Source of the DNA: Steroidobacteraceae bacterium
GTDB taxonomy: Bacteria > Pseudomonadota > Gammaproteobacteria > Steroidobacterales > Steroidobacteraceae
Direction of reading: 5' to 3'
Length of the DNA stretch: 64,000 nucleotides
Assembly: GCA_025458905.1 (NCBI GenBank)
Contig: JALORN010000038.1
Location: 1-64,000, forward strand
This document shows positions 45,369 to 54,699 of this stretch, piece after piece. Each line of letters begins with the position of its first letter. The first letter of the stretch is position 1. Under the pieces are notes generated by a model. It did not search any database, was not told the DNA's origin, and worked only from the letters and a program-made list of their open reading frames with translations. The translations under genes and the position numbers were made by a program.

Positions 45369-46799
45369 ATGCCTGCGACGCGCGCACTGCTGGCCGCCGG
45401 GCTCGCGGCGGCACTGTTCGCACTCGCGGGCTGCGACGAGGGATCCGGAATGCCGGTGGCCGCCGGCATCGGCCCGGATCCGTCGCTGCCGCCGCCGCGC
45501 GAGGCGCTGCTGCCGACCGTGCACATCGCGCCTGCACGGGGCTGGTCCATCGACGCTGCGCCGGTCGGCGCACCCGGCACCGTGGTGCAGCGCTTCGCCT
45601 CCGGCCTCGACCATCCGCGCTGGCTGTACGTGCTGCCGAACGGCGACGTGCTGGTCGCCGAGTCGAACGCGCCGCCCCGCCCGGACGATGCGCGGGGGCT
45701 GCGCGGCTGGGCGATGCGGCAGGTGATGAAGCGGGCCGGTGCGCTGACCGTCAGCGCCGACCGGATCACGCTGCTGCGCGACACCGACGGCGACGGCGCT
45801 GCGGACCTGCGCGCACCGTTCCTCGAGGACCTGGCCTCGCCGTTCGGCATCGTGCTGGTCGGCACCGAGCTGTACGTGGCGAACACCGACGCACTGCTGC
45901 GCTTTCCCTACGAGGCCGGGCAGACGCAGGTCATGGAGCCCGGCACGCGCGTGGTGGCGCTGCCCGCCGGCACGCTCAACCACCACTGGACCAAGAACGT
46001 GATCGCGAGCCCCGATGGCGCGAAGCTCTACGTCACGATCGGCTCGAACAGCAACGTCGGCGAGAACGGCATCGAGGCCGAGCAGGGCCGCGCGGCGATC
46101 TGGGAAGTCGACCGGATGAGCGGCGCGCACCGCATCTTCGCCTCGGGGTTGCGCAACCCGAACGGGCTCGCCTGGGAGCCGGCGAGCGGCGCCCTTTGGA
46201 CCGTGGTCAACGAGCGCGACGAGCTCGGCCACGACCTCGTGCCCGACTACCTCACGTCGGTGCGCGAGGGCGCCTTCTATGGCTGGCCCTACAGCTACTG
46301 GGGCCAGACGGTCGATACGCGCGTCTCGCCGCCGCGGCCGGACCTGGTGGCGCGCGCGGTGCGCCCCGACTATGCCCTCGGCTCGCACGTCGCGCCGCTT
46401 GGGCTCGCGTGGTCGGAGCGCAGCAGCCTGCCCGCACCGTTCCAGCGTGGCATGTTCGTCGGGCTGCACGGCTCGTGGAACCGCCGTCCCCTCAGCGGCT
46501 ACAAGGTGGTGTTCGTGGCGTTCGACGGTGCGCGCCCGCGGGGTGAGCCCGTGGATCTGCTGACCGGGTTCGTCGACGAACGGGGGCGCGCACAGGGACG
46601 TCCCGTCGGAGTCGCGCTGGATGCGACCGGGGCCTTGCTGGTCGCCGACGACGTAGGCAACGTGGTGTGGCGCGTGTCCGCGGCGCCGCCGCCGCAGGCG
46701 TTCCCGGCCTCGCCGTTGCCGGACGAAGCACCCAAGAACGCCGCGGCGGGCGCCCGGGCGCCCGCGTCCCGACCGTCGCCCGCGGAAGCCGCTCGCTAG
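45369..46799 (+). CDS. PQQ-type sugar/sorbosone dehydrogenase-like lipoprotein
   Basis: A 476-residue periplasmic lipoprotein: signal MPATRALLAAGLAAALFALA with lipobox Cys, then a six-bladed propeller of the GDH/sorbosone dehydrogenase family: GLDHPRWLYVLPNGDVLVAE, DTDGDGAADLRAPFLEDLAS (calcium-like loop), TLNHHWTKNVIASPDGAKLY, SGLRNPNGLAWEP, WTVVNERDELGHDLVPDYL, GAFYGWPYSYWGQ, GLHGSWNRRPLSGYKVVFVA. These contain the His, Asn and Arg-type residues that line the PQQ site in relatives. The tail is Ala/Pro-rich. Substrate unknown. Confidence 0.87.
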   Translation: MPATRALLAAGLAAALFALAGCDEGSGMPVAAGIGPDPSLPPPREALLPTVHIAPARGWSIDAAPVGAPGTVVQRFASGLDHPRWLYVLPNGDVLVAESNAPPRPDDARGLRGWAMRQVMKRAGALTVSADRITLLRDTDGDGAADLRAPFLEDLASPFGIVLVGTELYVANTDALLRFPYEAGQTQVMEPGTRVVALPAGTLNHHWTKNVIASPDGAKLYVTIGSNSNVGENGIEAEQGRAAIWEVDRMSGAHRIFASGLRNPNGLAWEPASGALWTVVNERDELGHDLVPDYLTSVREGAFYGWPYSYWGQTVDTRVSPPRPDLVARAVRPDYALGSHVAPLGLAWSERSSLPAPFQRGMFVGLHGSWNRRPLSGYKVVFVAFDGARPRGEPVDLLTGFVDERGRAQGRPVGVALDATGALLVADDVGNVVWRVSAAPPPQAFPASPLPDEAPKNAAAGARAPASRPSPAEAAR

Positions 46800-46812
46800 C
46801 AGTGGTTCGCCT

Positions 46813-47181
46813 TCAGCCCGGGAGGTCGGGCTGTGGCTGCACCGGGCGGACCTCGGTCGCGCCCGCGCCCTGTGCGCTAGGGCTGCGAGCCGCCCATTCG
46901 ACGGCGTCGTCGAGCGTCGGTACCTCGATGACCGCGTAGCCGCCCAGATGTTCCTTGGTGTCGGCGACCGGACCGTCCTGGACCCAGCGCCTGCCTTGGC
47001 GCGTGCGCACCGTCGTACCGTGGCGTGCGTCGGCGAGTTCCTCGCCGGCACGGAACACACCGGCCTGGACCATCGCGCCGATATAGGACATCCATGCACC
47101 GCGATACGCCTCGGCATGCACCGGGTCCTGGCCACGCGCCGCGTCGGCCGGGTCTTCGTAGAACATCAGCATGTATTGCAT
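46813..47181 (-). CDS. YCII/DGPF-domain protein paired with the adjacent sigma factor
   Basis: A 122-residue single-domain protein: MQYMLMFYEDPADAARGQDP, AMVQAGVFRAGEELADARHG, TTVRTRQGRRWVQDGPVADT, KEHLGGYAVIEVPTLDDAVE. This is the DGPF (YCII-related) pattern, with DGP present as QDGPVAD. Genes of this kind are characteristically adjacent to ECF sigma factors of the ECF42-like group, as here. Its role is unknown; it is not a membrane anti-sigma factor. ATG at 47181 is preceded by GGAGA. An upstream in-frame ATG gives a non-conserved extension. Confidence 0.85.
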   Translation of the reverse strand: MQYMLMFYEDPADAARGQDPVHAEAYRGAWMSYIGAMVQAGVFRAGEELADARHGTTVRTRQGRRWVQDGPVADTKEHLGGYAVIEVPTLDDAVEWAARSPSAQGAGATEVRPVQPQPDLPG

Positions 47182-47288
47182 CGATTCGTCTCCGGATCGC
47201 TGGGTCGGGGCGGCCGACCGGCCGTCCCTGTGTACTCGATGCGCGGGCTGCTGCCGGATCGACACCATCGTGGAAAAAATCTGGTCGC

Positions 47289-48569
47289 TCAAGCGGGCGG
47301 CAGCGCAGCCTGGCGCGCCCGCAGGTGCGCCGCCAGCGAGCGCTGGCGTGTCAGGCCCAGCGCGCGCTCGAAGGCGCGCCGTGCGTCGCCCGGTGAGCCG
47401 GTGAGCGCGAGCAGGTGGGCGCGCGCCACCCAGAACGGCTGGTAGCTCGCCACGGCTGCGGGCGCGAGCGCATCGAGCAGCGCCAGCCCGCGCGCGAGCT
47501 CGCCGGCCTCGGCGACCGCGACCGCCCGGCCGACCGCGCTACCAATGCTCGGCGCCACCTGCATCAAGGCTTCGTACAGCGCCGCGATCGCCGGCCACGG
47601 CGTGCTGCCGCGATAGGCGCGCTGGCAGTGCGCCGACTGGATCGCTGCCTCGAGCTGGAACGGCCCCGGCGACTGCCGCTGCGCGGCATGCCACAGCGCC
47701 TGGTCGGCGGCGGCGATGCGTGCGTGGTCCCAGCGCGTCGTGTCCTGTGCGACCAGCGGCACGAAGCGTCCGGCGTCGTCGAGACGCGCGGCGCGGCGCG
47801 CCTCGCTGAAGCCGAGCAGCGCCTGCAGGCCTAGGGCCTCGGGCTCGCCCGGCAGCAGCGCCGCGACCAGGCCCGCGAGGTACAGCGCCTCCTCGGCGAA
47901 GCCGGCATACGGGTCGGCTACGCTCGCCGGGCCATCGTCGCCGTCCGGTCCGAGCGTCGCCTCCCAGCCTGTCCCGTAGGCTGCGTAGATGGCCTCGAGC
48001 ACGGCGTGCAGGCGGCCGGGCAGCTCACGCGGTCCCGGTTCCTCGAAGGCGACGCCGGCGTAGCGGATACGCTGCTTGGCGCGCACCAGGCGCTGCGCCA
48101 TCGTCGCCGGCGCCACCAGGAAGGCGCTCGCGACCCGCGCCGCGTCGAGGCCGAACACGGCCTGCAGCATCAGCGGCGTGCGGGCCTGCTCGTCGATCGC
48201 CGGGTGCGCGCAGACGAACAGCAGCTTCAGCCGCGCGTCGGGCAACGATTCGTCGGCGACCTCCGGCGACTCGCGTTCGAGAACGGCGAGCACCGCTGGA
48301 TCCTCGACCACGGCCCGGTGGCGTCGCGCCTGCAGCAGGTTGCGCTTCGCGGCGGTCAGCAGCCAGGCCTCGGGAGAGTCAGGGACGCCGCGCTCGGGCC
48401 AGGTGGACAGCGCGGCGAGCAGTGCCTCGGAGAGCGCATCCTCGGCGGCCGCGAGGTCGCGCCAGCGCCAGGCGAGCCAGGCGACCAGGCGCCCGTACGA
48501 CTCGCGCGCAGCGCGCTCCGCAGCCTGGTGTGCGGCGGAGCGCCCGGTCCCTGCAGCCGGCCCGCTCAG
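47289..48569 (-). CDS. ECF42-like RNA polymerase sigma factor with C-terminal extension
   Basis: A protein of about 426 residues. Sigma region 2: RLVAWLAWRWRDLAAAEDAL, STWPERGVPDSPEAWLLTAA with KRNLLQARRHRA. Region 4: LMLQAVFGLDAARVASAFLV with TMAQRLVRAKQRIRYAGV. A long helical TPR-like C-terminal extension (VADPYAGFAEEALYLAGLVA, AIQSAHCQRAYRGSTPWPAI) is typical of the group paired with DGPF proteins. There is no ATG, GTG or TTG between the upstream stop and region 2. The only candidate at the expected place is a CTG at 48569 overlapping that stop (CTGA). Confidence 0.85.
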   Translation of the reverse strand: MSGPAAGTGRSAAHQAAERAARESYGRLVAWLAWRWRDLAAAEDALSEALLAALSTWPERGVPDSPEAWLLTAAKRNLLQARRHRAVVEDPAVLAVLERESPEVADESLPDARLKLLFVCAHPAIDEQARTPLMLQAVFGLDAARVASAFLVAPATMAQRLVRAKQRIRYAGVAFEEPGPRELPGRLHAVLEAIYAAYGTGWEATLGPDGDDGPASVADPYAGFAEEALYLAGLVAALLPGEPEALGLQALLGFSEARRAARLDDAGRFVPLVAQDTTRWDHARIAAADQALWHAAQRQSPGPFQLEAAIQSAHCQRAYRGSTPWPAIAALYEALMQVAPSIGSAVGRAVAVAEAGELARGLALLDALAPAAVASYQPFWVARAHLLALTGSPGDARRAFERALGLTRQRSLAAHLRARQAALPPA

Positions 48570-50048
48570 CCGAGTGCGCCGAGCACCTCGAGGGAGACGC
48601 GTTCCGCGGACTCGAACGCGCCCTCCATGCCGCGGCTGCCGACCGAGGTGTGCTCGCCGCAGAAATACAGCCGCTTGTGCGGCTGCGCGACGACGCTGCG
48701 GAAAGCGGTGACCTGGCCGGGCTGGTAGATCGCCCAGTCGCCGGCGGCGAACGGGTCGGCTGCCCACGAGTGCGCGCCGCCGAGCTCGAGCAGGCCCTTG
48801 GCCGCGGGGCGCAGGCGCTCGAACTCCGCGATGATCATCTTCGCGCCGTCCTGCAGGCCGTAGCGGTCGATGTACTGCGCGGCGAGGCCGCGGCACCAGA
48901 CGGTGAGGCTCGTGACCTCGTCGTCGCGCTGGCCGAACTTCTGCGCCAGCACCATGCCGAGCATGCCGTCGGTCCACATCGAGGGCGACAGGCCGTCGCT
49001 CTCCCAGAACGGTTTCTTCGGCACCAGGTGGAACTGCGTGATCGGGATGTAGCCGAGCGTCTTGATCGCCTTGTTCTGCACCGGCTCGGGCGCCGGGTCG
49101 AGCGCCACGTGGCGCAGCGTCGAGAACGGCATCGAGCAGACCACGGCCTTCGCAGAGTAGCTGGTGCCGTCGGAGCAGGTGACCTTGGCGCCGGTGTCGG
49201 TGACCGAGATCGCCGATACGCGCTTGCCCTGCAGCAGCTCGCCCTTGAGCTTCTTCGACATCGCGATCGGCAGGTTCTGGTTGCCGCCCTTGTAGGCGCC
49301 GATCAGGACGTTCGCCATCGGGTTGGCCGCGGCGCCGGGCGCCCCGCCACCCGCCGGCGTGCCGCCCGCGTTCGCCGCGCCGGTGCGGGAGAAGCCCATC
49401 AGTGCGCCGCGGTTGACGGCCTGCCAGTGGTCGGAGAACGCCTGCTGCAGCAGCGACACGTCGTGCGAGGTGGTGCCGTAGGCGATGTTGGTCTCGTAGC
49501 CGAGGCGGATCATCTCGTCGGTCGCGCCCTTGGAGGCGAGGAAGTCGTGCACCGAGACGTCGTACTGCGCGTACTTCGGGTCGTACCAGTTCTCGAGGTC
49601 CTTGAACGGCATGTGGGTTCCTCGGGTGCGTGGGCCAGTCCTGCAGCTTGACGTGCTCGCCGCCGAGGAAGAGCTCCTGGCCGGCGCGGTTCGCGAGCAG
49701 CTTGGGCGCGAGGTTGACGATCTCGACGCCGTACTTGGCGCCGGCCGCGATGCAGCGGCCGTAGGCATTGGCGATGGTGTTGCCGCCGACCTCGGGATGG
49801 CCCGGCACGTCGAACAGCGAGTAGACGCGGCCGCCGATGCGCCTGCGGCCTTCGAGCACCAGCACCTTCAGGCCGTTCTCCTCGAGCGTGATCGCGGTCT
49901 CCAGGCCGGAGAGGCCGGCGCCGATCACGATGACGTCCGCCGCGCCGGAACCGGTGGCCGCATGCGCGCGGCTCGCGGGCAGCGCGGCGGCGACTGCGGC
50001 GGCCGTGGCGGCGGAAGAGACGACGAACTCGCGACGGGTGATCGACAT
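48566..50048 (-). pseudogene. Flavin amine oxidase (NAD(P)/FAD monoamine oxidase-like), split by a frameshift
   Basis: FAD-dependent amine oxidase with a Tat-like signal (MSITRREFVVSSAATAAAVA). The first frame gives the FAD fold VIVIGAGLSGLETAITLEEN, GRRRIGGRVYSL and VKLQDWPTHPRNP, then loses homology at about 49612-49625. Another frame resumes with MPFKDLENWYDPKYAQYDVS and runs to the stop with VVCSMPFSTLRHVALDP, CGEHTSVGSRGMEGAFESAE (FAD-binding C-terminal motif). One net base change separates the halves. GAGGA lies 6 nt before the internal ATG (49612), so the second half could be made separately. A sequencing error is the simplest explanation. Confidence 0.82.
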
Positions 50049-50276
50049 GGATGGTGCTCCGGTTGGCCGGCGACAGTTCTACCCCCTGGCGCCGGGGCGA
50101 TCAATTTGCCGGCGGCCGCGGCGCGGCCAGCGGTGCGGATCCCCGGACGTCGAACCGACCACCTCTCGAACGGGGTGGCTCCCGACTGGAGGGGCCCGCA
50201 TCCGGAGCATCGGGTAGAGTCGGGGGCGTTGCCGGGGACGGATACGGGCGCTGCCCGATGGACGCGAGGGACGTAG

Positions 50277-51722
50277 ATGCGCGACGTGCGATACGTGGTG
50301 GCCTGGGCGCCGGTCGTGGCGTTCGCGCTCGCCGCAGTCGGCTTGCGGGTCTCTCCCGCCCCCGCCTCGACGCCTCCTGAAGCGGCCTCGGCCAGCGAGC
50401 GTGCGCCCGCTGCGACGGCGCGCGTGCGGGCCGGAACGCTGCGCGACTGCGCGCTCTGCCCGGAGCTCGTGGTGGTGCCGGCGGGGCGCTTCACGATGGG
50501 CTCGACCACGATCAACGCGATGCGCGGCAACGAGGCGCGGCCGGAGGGGCCCGTCCGCGAGGTCACGATCGCGCGCGCGTTCGCCGCGGGGCGCACCGAG
50601 GTCACGCACGCGCAGTTCGCGAGCTTCGTCGAGCTCGCAGGCTATCGCCCGGCGGGTCGCTGCCGCGTCGGGCTCGACGAGGAGCGGTCGGCCGACCTCG
50701 ATTTCCGTGGTCCGATCCTCGGCCGCAAGCCCGCCCCTGACGAACCTGTGGCCTGTGTGAGCTGGATCGATGCGAAGGCGTACGCGGCCTGGCTCTCGGG
50801 ACTCACCGGCCAGCGCTACCGCCTGCTGACGGAGGCCGAGTGGGAGTACGCGGCCCGGGCGGGCAGCACGACGAAGTGGCCCTGGGGCGAGCGCGACCTC
50901 GACGCCTGCCGGTACGAGAACACCTTCGACCTCGACGGCGCCGCGGGCCTGCCGCAGGGCACGCGCCTCTCCTGGGAGCCGCTGGGCTGCCGCGACGGGC
51001 ATGGCCGGATCGCACCGGTCGCCTCCTATCCGCCGAACGCCTTCGGCCTGCACGACATGCTCGGCAACGTCTGGGAGTGGGTCGAGGACTGCTCGTTCGA
51101 GCTCTATCCGCCGGCGCCGCTCGACGGCACGGCGGTGCAGGCAACCGGCGACTGCGAGAAGCGCGCAGTGCGCGGCGCGAGCTGGTACGCGCGCCAGGAT
51201 CGCCACCGGCCGAGTTTCCGTGGACGCGACCCGCAGGACACGGCGGCGCACCAGTTCGGCTTCCGCATCGCGCGCGATCTCGGTGCCGAGGTCGCGGCGC
51301 CGGCCGGTACGTCGGCGCCTGCCTTCACGGCGACGCCGACGGTGCTGGTCCGCTCGCCGGATCCCGCGAAGCTCGCGGCCTTCTACGCGGCGCTCGGCTT
51401 CCGTCCGAGCCGCACCTCGCCGAACGGCGGGGTGATCTTCCTGCTCGACGGCGCGGTCGGCAGCCTGGAGGTGGTGCGCATGGATCCGGGCACCCGGCCC
51501 ACGACCGGCAAGACCTCGCGCACGCAGCAGGGCGTGGTCGCGATCTTCGAGACCGACGACCCGGAGGAGGTCGTCCGCCGTGCGCGTGCGGCGGGCGCCA
51601 CCCTGGTCGAGCCCTGGACCGCGAGCGACCGGCCGGTGACGATCTACTACGTCGCCGATCCGGAGAACAACATCCTCGGCTTCGCGCCCCGGCGTCACAA
51701 CCCGCGGATCCGGACGCCCTAA
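50277..51722 (+). CDS. SUMF1-like domain fused to a glyoxalase/VOC domain, exported
   Basis: A 481-residue two-domain protein. After an N-terminal signal or anchor (VVAWAPVVAFALAAVGLRVS) comes a formylglycine-generating-enzyme-like domain, residues 60-340: ELVVVPAGRFTMGSTTINAM, EVTHAQFASFVELAGYRPAG, RLLTEAEWEYAARAGSTTKW, NAFGLHDMLGNVWEWVEDCS, RGASWYARQDRHRPSFRGRD. The catalytic Cys region of true FGE is not evident. Residues 350-475 form a VOC domain (VLVRSPDPAKLAAFYAALGF, TIYYVADPENNILGFAPRRH). The fusion is unusual. GAGGGA lies 5 nt before the ATG. Function unknown. Confidence 0.82.
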   Translation: MRDVRYVVAWAPVVAFALAAVGLRVSPAPASTPPEAASASERAPAATARVRAGTLRDCALCPELVVVPAGRFTMGSTTINAMRGNEARPEGPVREVTIARAFAAGRTEVTHAQFASFVELAGYRPAGRCRVGLDEERSADLDFRGPILGRKPAPDEPVACVSWIDAKAYAAWLSGLTGQRYRLLTEAEWEYAARAGSTTKWPWGERDLDACRYENTFDLDGAAGLPQGTRLSWEPLGCRDGHGRIAPVASYPPNAFGLHDMLGNVWEWVEDCSFELYPPAPLDGTAVQATGDCEKRAVRGASWYARQDRHRPSFRGRDPQDTAAHQFGFRIARDLGAEVAAPAGTSAPAFTATPTVLVRSPDPAKLAAFYAALGFRPSRTSPNGGVIFLLDGAVGSLEVVRMDPGTRPTTGKTSRTQQGVVAIFETDDPEEVVRRARAAGATLVEPWTASDRPVTIYYVADPENNILGFAPRRHNPRIRTP

Positions 51723-51797
51723 GGTCGGTCCGGACCGGCGGGCCGGCGGCCTGCGGGCGAGTCCGCGTGCCGCGGACCCGCCCGGTCGGGCCTGGGT

Positions 51798-52385
51798 TCA
51801 GCGGCGCGCACCGGCCTGCATGCCGTCGCTCTCCTGCGCCATCGCGAGCAGTGCAGGCGTGACCTCGCGCTCGGCGAGCTGCGTCAGCTGCTCGTCGAAC
51901 CTCGCGCCTTCCTTCACCGCGCGCTCGAGCGCCCTCGCGGCCTGTCGCTGGCCCACCGCCTCCGCGAGCGAACGCGCCGTGCCCCACGCCGCGATGCAGT
52001 AGTGCCCGGTCTTCTGGATCGCGCCGATCAACACCGAGTCGAGCGCTGGTCCCGCGGCGATCTCCTGCGCGTGCTCGCGCGCGTCGTTGATCAGGCCCTC
52101 GGCCGCGACGTTCTTCCTGCCGCGCGGCGTCTCGTCGAGTTCCTCGAGCGCGCTCTCGACGTCGGCGATGACCTGCTCGCCCTGTGCCAGGCGCTCCTCG
52201 AGCAGCTCGCGCAGTCGGTCGGACTGGACGGACTTCGCCAGCCGCGGCACGACCTTCGAGAGCTGGCTCTCGGCGCTGTGGATCTCCTTCAGCTCCAGTG
52301 CCAGCAGCTCGCTGCCGTCCGGCGACTGCTTCGCCTGCCGTGACCTCGTGGCCTTGCGGGCCGGCGTCCTGCGCTTCGTTGCCAT
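51798..52385 (-). CDS. Ferritin-like DUF892 (YciE/YciF) protein
   Basis: A 195-residue protein with a basic N-terminal tail (MATKRRTPARKATRSRQ) and a four-helix DUF892 core: LLALELKEIHSAESQLSKVV with the E-x-x-H type ligand, EQVIADVESALEELDETPRG, ALDSVLIGAIQKTGHYCIAA with WGTARSLAE, and EQLTQLAEREVTPALLAMA. Relatives (YciE, YciF) are stress-induced and bind a di-metal centre. ATG with AGGAG upstream; a longer start upstream is less likely. The basic tail could bind DNA, as in Dps, but that is speculation. Confidence 0.85.
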   Translation of the reverse strand: MATKRRTPARKATRSRQAKQSPDGSELLALELKEIHSAESQLSKVVPRLAKSVQSDRLRELLEERLAQGEQVIADVESALEELDETPRGRKNVAAEGLINDAREHAQEIAAGPALDSVLIGAIQKTGHYCIAAWGTARSLAEAVGQRQAARALERAVKEGARFDEQLTQLAEREVTPALLAMAQESDGMQAGARR

Positions 52386-52496
52386 CGGGAACTCCTGTAC
52401 TCCGTTGGGGAGCACGGACGTTCCGGGACGTGGCACGCGCGCGCCATCGGCAGACAGGCTGTCGGCGCGTGGGGCGGCGCCGACGGCGCGGCAGTG

Positions 52497-53504
52497 CTAG
52501 CGCTGCGCCCGGGCGCTCAGGCCGAAGGCGCGCGCCAGCAGCACGATCAGCAGTGCGAGCAGCGGTATGGCGACCACGTAGCCGCCGATGATCCGGAACA
52601 CCGCGGGGAAATCCTGCCAGCCCCACTGCGAGTAGAACGCCAGCACGCCGGCGACGTAGGCGGCGAGCAGGGCATGGCTGGTGGAGCGCTTCCAGCCGAG
52701 CCCGTAGGACTGGGTGACGAAGAAGATGCCGGCGAGGCCGAAGCCGAACATGTGCCACAGGCCGTCGACGTTCATGAACGCGACCAGCACGCCGTGCAGG
52801 ATCACGAGCAGCTCGAGCGTCAGCGTCCACCAGCGGTTCACGTGCATCCGCGTGAACATCAGCGCGCCCTGCGTCAGCAGCAGGAACATGTAGAGGAAGC
52901 CGAGGGCATGGCCCTGCGTGAACACCATCGGGTGGTACCAGAAGGTGTAGATCGTGGCCCAGGCGAAGTAGTAGCCGTGGTAGCGGCGCGCGACCGCGCC
53001 GGCCTGCTCGACGAAGCCGCCCGCGGGGATGCCGAGCGCGATGCCGCGGCGGCGGTTCTCCATCAGCAGCACGACCAGCAGCAGCACGATCACCGACCAC
53101 ATCGCCGTCCACTCGGGCACGTCCTGCGCGAGGCCGTCGTAGAACAGGTGCGTCTGCACGAAGTGCAGCGCCACGAACCCCGCGGTCGTGCCGAGCGCGA
53201 CGAGGTTCAGGGGCTTCAGTTCGCGGGTGTAGCGCAGGCTCGAGGACTGGGCCTTCCAGATCAACCACCAGACCGTGAGCTGGTGCATGACGTAGCCGGC
53301 CCAGGCGGAGGCGTGGGTCCAGAAGCCGGGCTCGGCGAGCTGCCAGGGGTAGATCCGCGGTCCGCCCGGCGCGCGCACGGCGAGCTCCCAACCGGCGAGC
53401 CGTGCGTTCGCGTACCAGATGGCGGCGCTGAACAGCAGGCTCGCGCCGATCGCCGCCGCGAGGCCCCGCCCGGCGCTGGTCGACGACGCTTCGGCGGTGG
53501 ACAT
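52497..53504 (-). CDS. Uncharacterised polytopic membrane protein
   Basis: A 335-residue integral membrane protein with about nine hydrophobic helices (AAAIGASLLFSAAIWYANA, WAGYVMHQLTVWWLIWKA, MWSVIVLLLVVLLMENRRR, WATIYTFWYHPMVFTQGHAL, GFLYMFLLLTQGALMFTRMH, WTLTLELLVILHGVLVAFMN). Several His residues in helices (HGYYFAWATIYTFWYHP) could bind a metal or haem. I do not recognise the family. It lies 18 nt after the propeller-protein gene, so the two probably form an operon. Confidence 0.7.
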   Translation of the reverse strand: MSTAEASSTSAGRGLAAAIGASLLFSAAIWYANARLAGWELAVRAPGGPRIYPWQLAEPGFWTHASAWAGYVMHQLTVWWLIWKAQSSSLRYTRELKPLNLVALGTTAGFVALHFVQTHLFYDGLAQDVPEWTAMWSVIVLLLVVLLMENRRRGIALGIPAGGFVEQAGAVARRYHGYYFAWATIYTFWYHPMVFTQGHALGFLYMFLLLTQGALMFTRMHVNRWWTLTLELLVILHGVLVAFMNVDGLWHMFGFGLAGIFFVTQSYGLGWKRSTSHALLAAYVAGVLAFYSQWGWQDFPAVFRIIGGYVVAIPLLALLIVLLARAFGLSARAQR

Positions 53505-53522
53505 CGCGATGGCCCGCTCAGC

Positions 53523-54590
53523 TCAGGGAAGGCGGCACTGCAGGATCTTGCGCTCGGTGATCGAGCCGAGCAGCAGCTGCTTGTTGAACACCGCGCCGAC
53601 GCTGCCGGCGGAGAGCTGCGCGCCGGAGTCGAGGTAGACCTCGACCAGGCGCTCGGCACCCTTGGCGTCCGGCCTGAAGCGGAACACCTGCGTGGGCGCG
53701 AGGTTGCTGGCGTCGCCGAAGTGCATGCCGAGCGCCAGCACCTTCGCATGGGCGGCGATCCACACCGTGCCGTCGGCGTCGACGTTGATGTTGTCGGGGG
53801 CGCTGCCGATGTCGACGTGCTCGAGCAGCGCGAGGTCACCCGAGCCGGCGTTGCGCGCGAACACGGCGACGCGGTTGCCCGAGGTCTCGCTGACGTAGAC
53901 GCGCGAGCCGTCGGGGCTCATCGCGATGCCGGAGGCGGACTTCAGGCCGCCGGCCGCGACGCGCATGCGGCGGCCGTCGAAGTACACGACCTCCGAGAGG
54001 CCGCGGCGGAACAGCAGCTCGGTGGCGCGATCGAAGCCGTTGGTCGCGCCCGAGTCGTTGGCGACGTAGAACTGCTCGGGGCCGGCTGCGACGATCGCGT
54101 TCGGGTCGAGCAGCAGCGGGTCGCGCACGGTGCGCACCGGGGCGAAGGCGCCGGTCGCGGTCTGCTCGAAGATCTCGACGCTGTGGCCCGCGCCCGGCGG
54201 ATGGCTGATCACGAACAGGCGCTGCGCGCCGTCGCCGGCGCGATACAGCGACATGCCGTGGGGTCGGAACTGCGGCGGGTCGGCCGCGAGCGCCGGCCGC
54301 GGGCGCGCCTCGGGGAGGTTCAGGTCGAGGAGCATCACGGTGCCGAGCACCGGCTTGCCCTCGACCTGGCCGCGACGGTCGAGGTAGGAGAGGTAGGCGA
54401 GGCCGCGGGTGCGATCGAGCTGGATGTCCTCGGCGCTCGCCTCGAGCGGCACCGCGGTGCAGGTACCGGCGAAGTGCGGCGAGAGGGTCTTGAACTGGCC
54501 GCCGTGGCGCAGGAAGTCGAATACGACGATCGCCCCCACCGCGACGACGACGAGCGCGGTCCAGCCGATGCGCTTGAGCCAGGTCTTCAA
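53523..54590 (-). CDS. Arylesterase/paraoxonase-like beta-propeller protein, membrane-anchored
   Basis: About 355 residues: a single N-terminal transmembrane helix (WTALVVVAVGAIVVFDFLRH) followed by a six-bladed propeller of the paraoxonase/SMP-30 type. Landmarks: RTRGLAYLSYLDRRGQ, FRPHGMSLYRAGDGAQRLFV with the PHG motif, LLDPNAIVAAGPEQFYVAND (the DPND-like calcium-binding loops), GIAMSPDGSRVYVSETSGNR and IGSAPDNINVDADGTVWIAA. I prefer the TTG at 54590, behind AGGGAG. The ATG at 54644 overlaps a TACAAT -10-like box and may be untranslated. Activity on lactones or esters is possible. Confidence 0.75.
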   Translation of the reverse strand: MKTWLKRIGWTALVVVAVGAIVVFDFLRHGGQFKTLSPHFAGTCTAVPLEASAEDIQLDRTRGLAYLSYLDRRGQVEGKPVLGTVMLLDLNLPEARPRPALAADPPQFRPHGMSLYRAGDGAQRLFVISHPPGAGHSVEIFEQTATGAFAPVRTVRDPLLLDPNAIVAAGPEQFYVANDSGATNGFDRATELLFRRGLSEVVYFDGRRMRVAAGGLKSASGIAMSPDGSRVYVSETSGNRVAVFARNAGSGDLALLEHVDIGSAPDNINVDADGTVWIAAHAKVLALGMHFGDASNLAPTQVFRFRPDAKGAERLVEVYLDSGAQLSAGSVGAVFNKQLLLGSITERKILQCRLP

Positions 54591-54699
54591 GGCTCCACTC
54601 CCTGCGCGCCTGTCTGCGGCGCGGTTCCCCCGGGGCGACTTCATTGTAGCGTGCGTCCGCGCCGGACTAGGGTGGGAAAACCGTCCACGGAGCAGATCC

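Noticed and set aside
47289-50048. A 919-codon frame suggesting an amine oxidase-sigma factor fusion
   Set aside because: The middle part loses all amine oxidase similarity while another frame carries it. The frameshift, not a fusion, explains the continuous frame.
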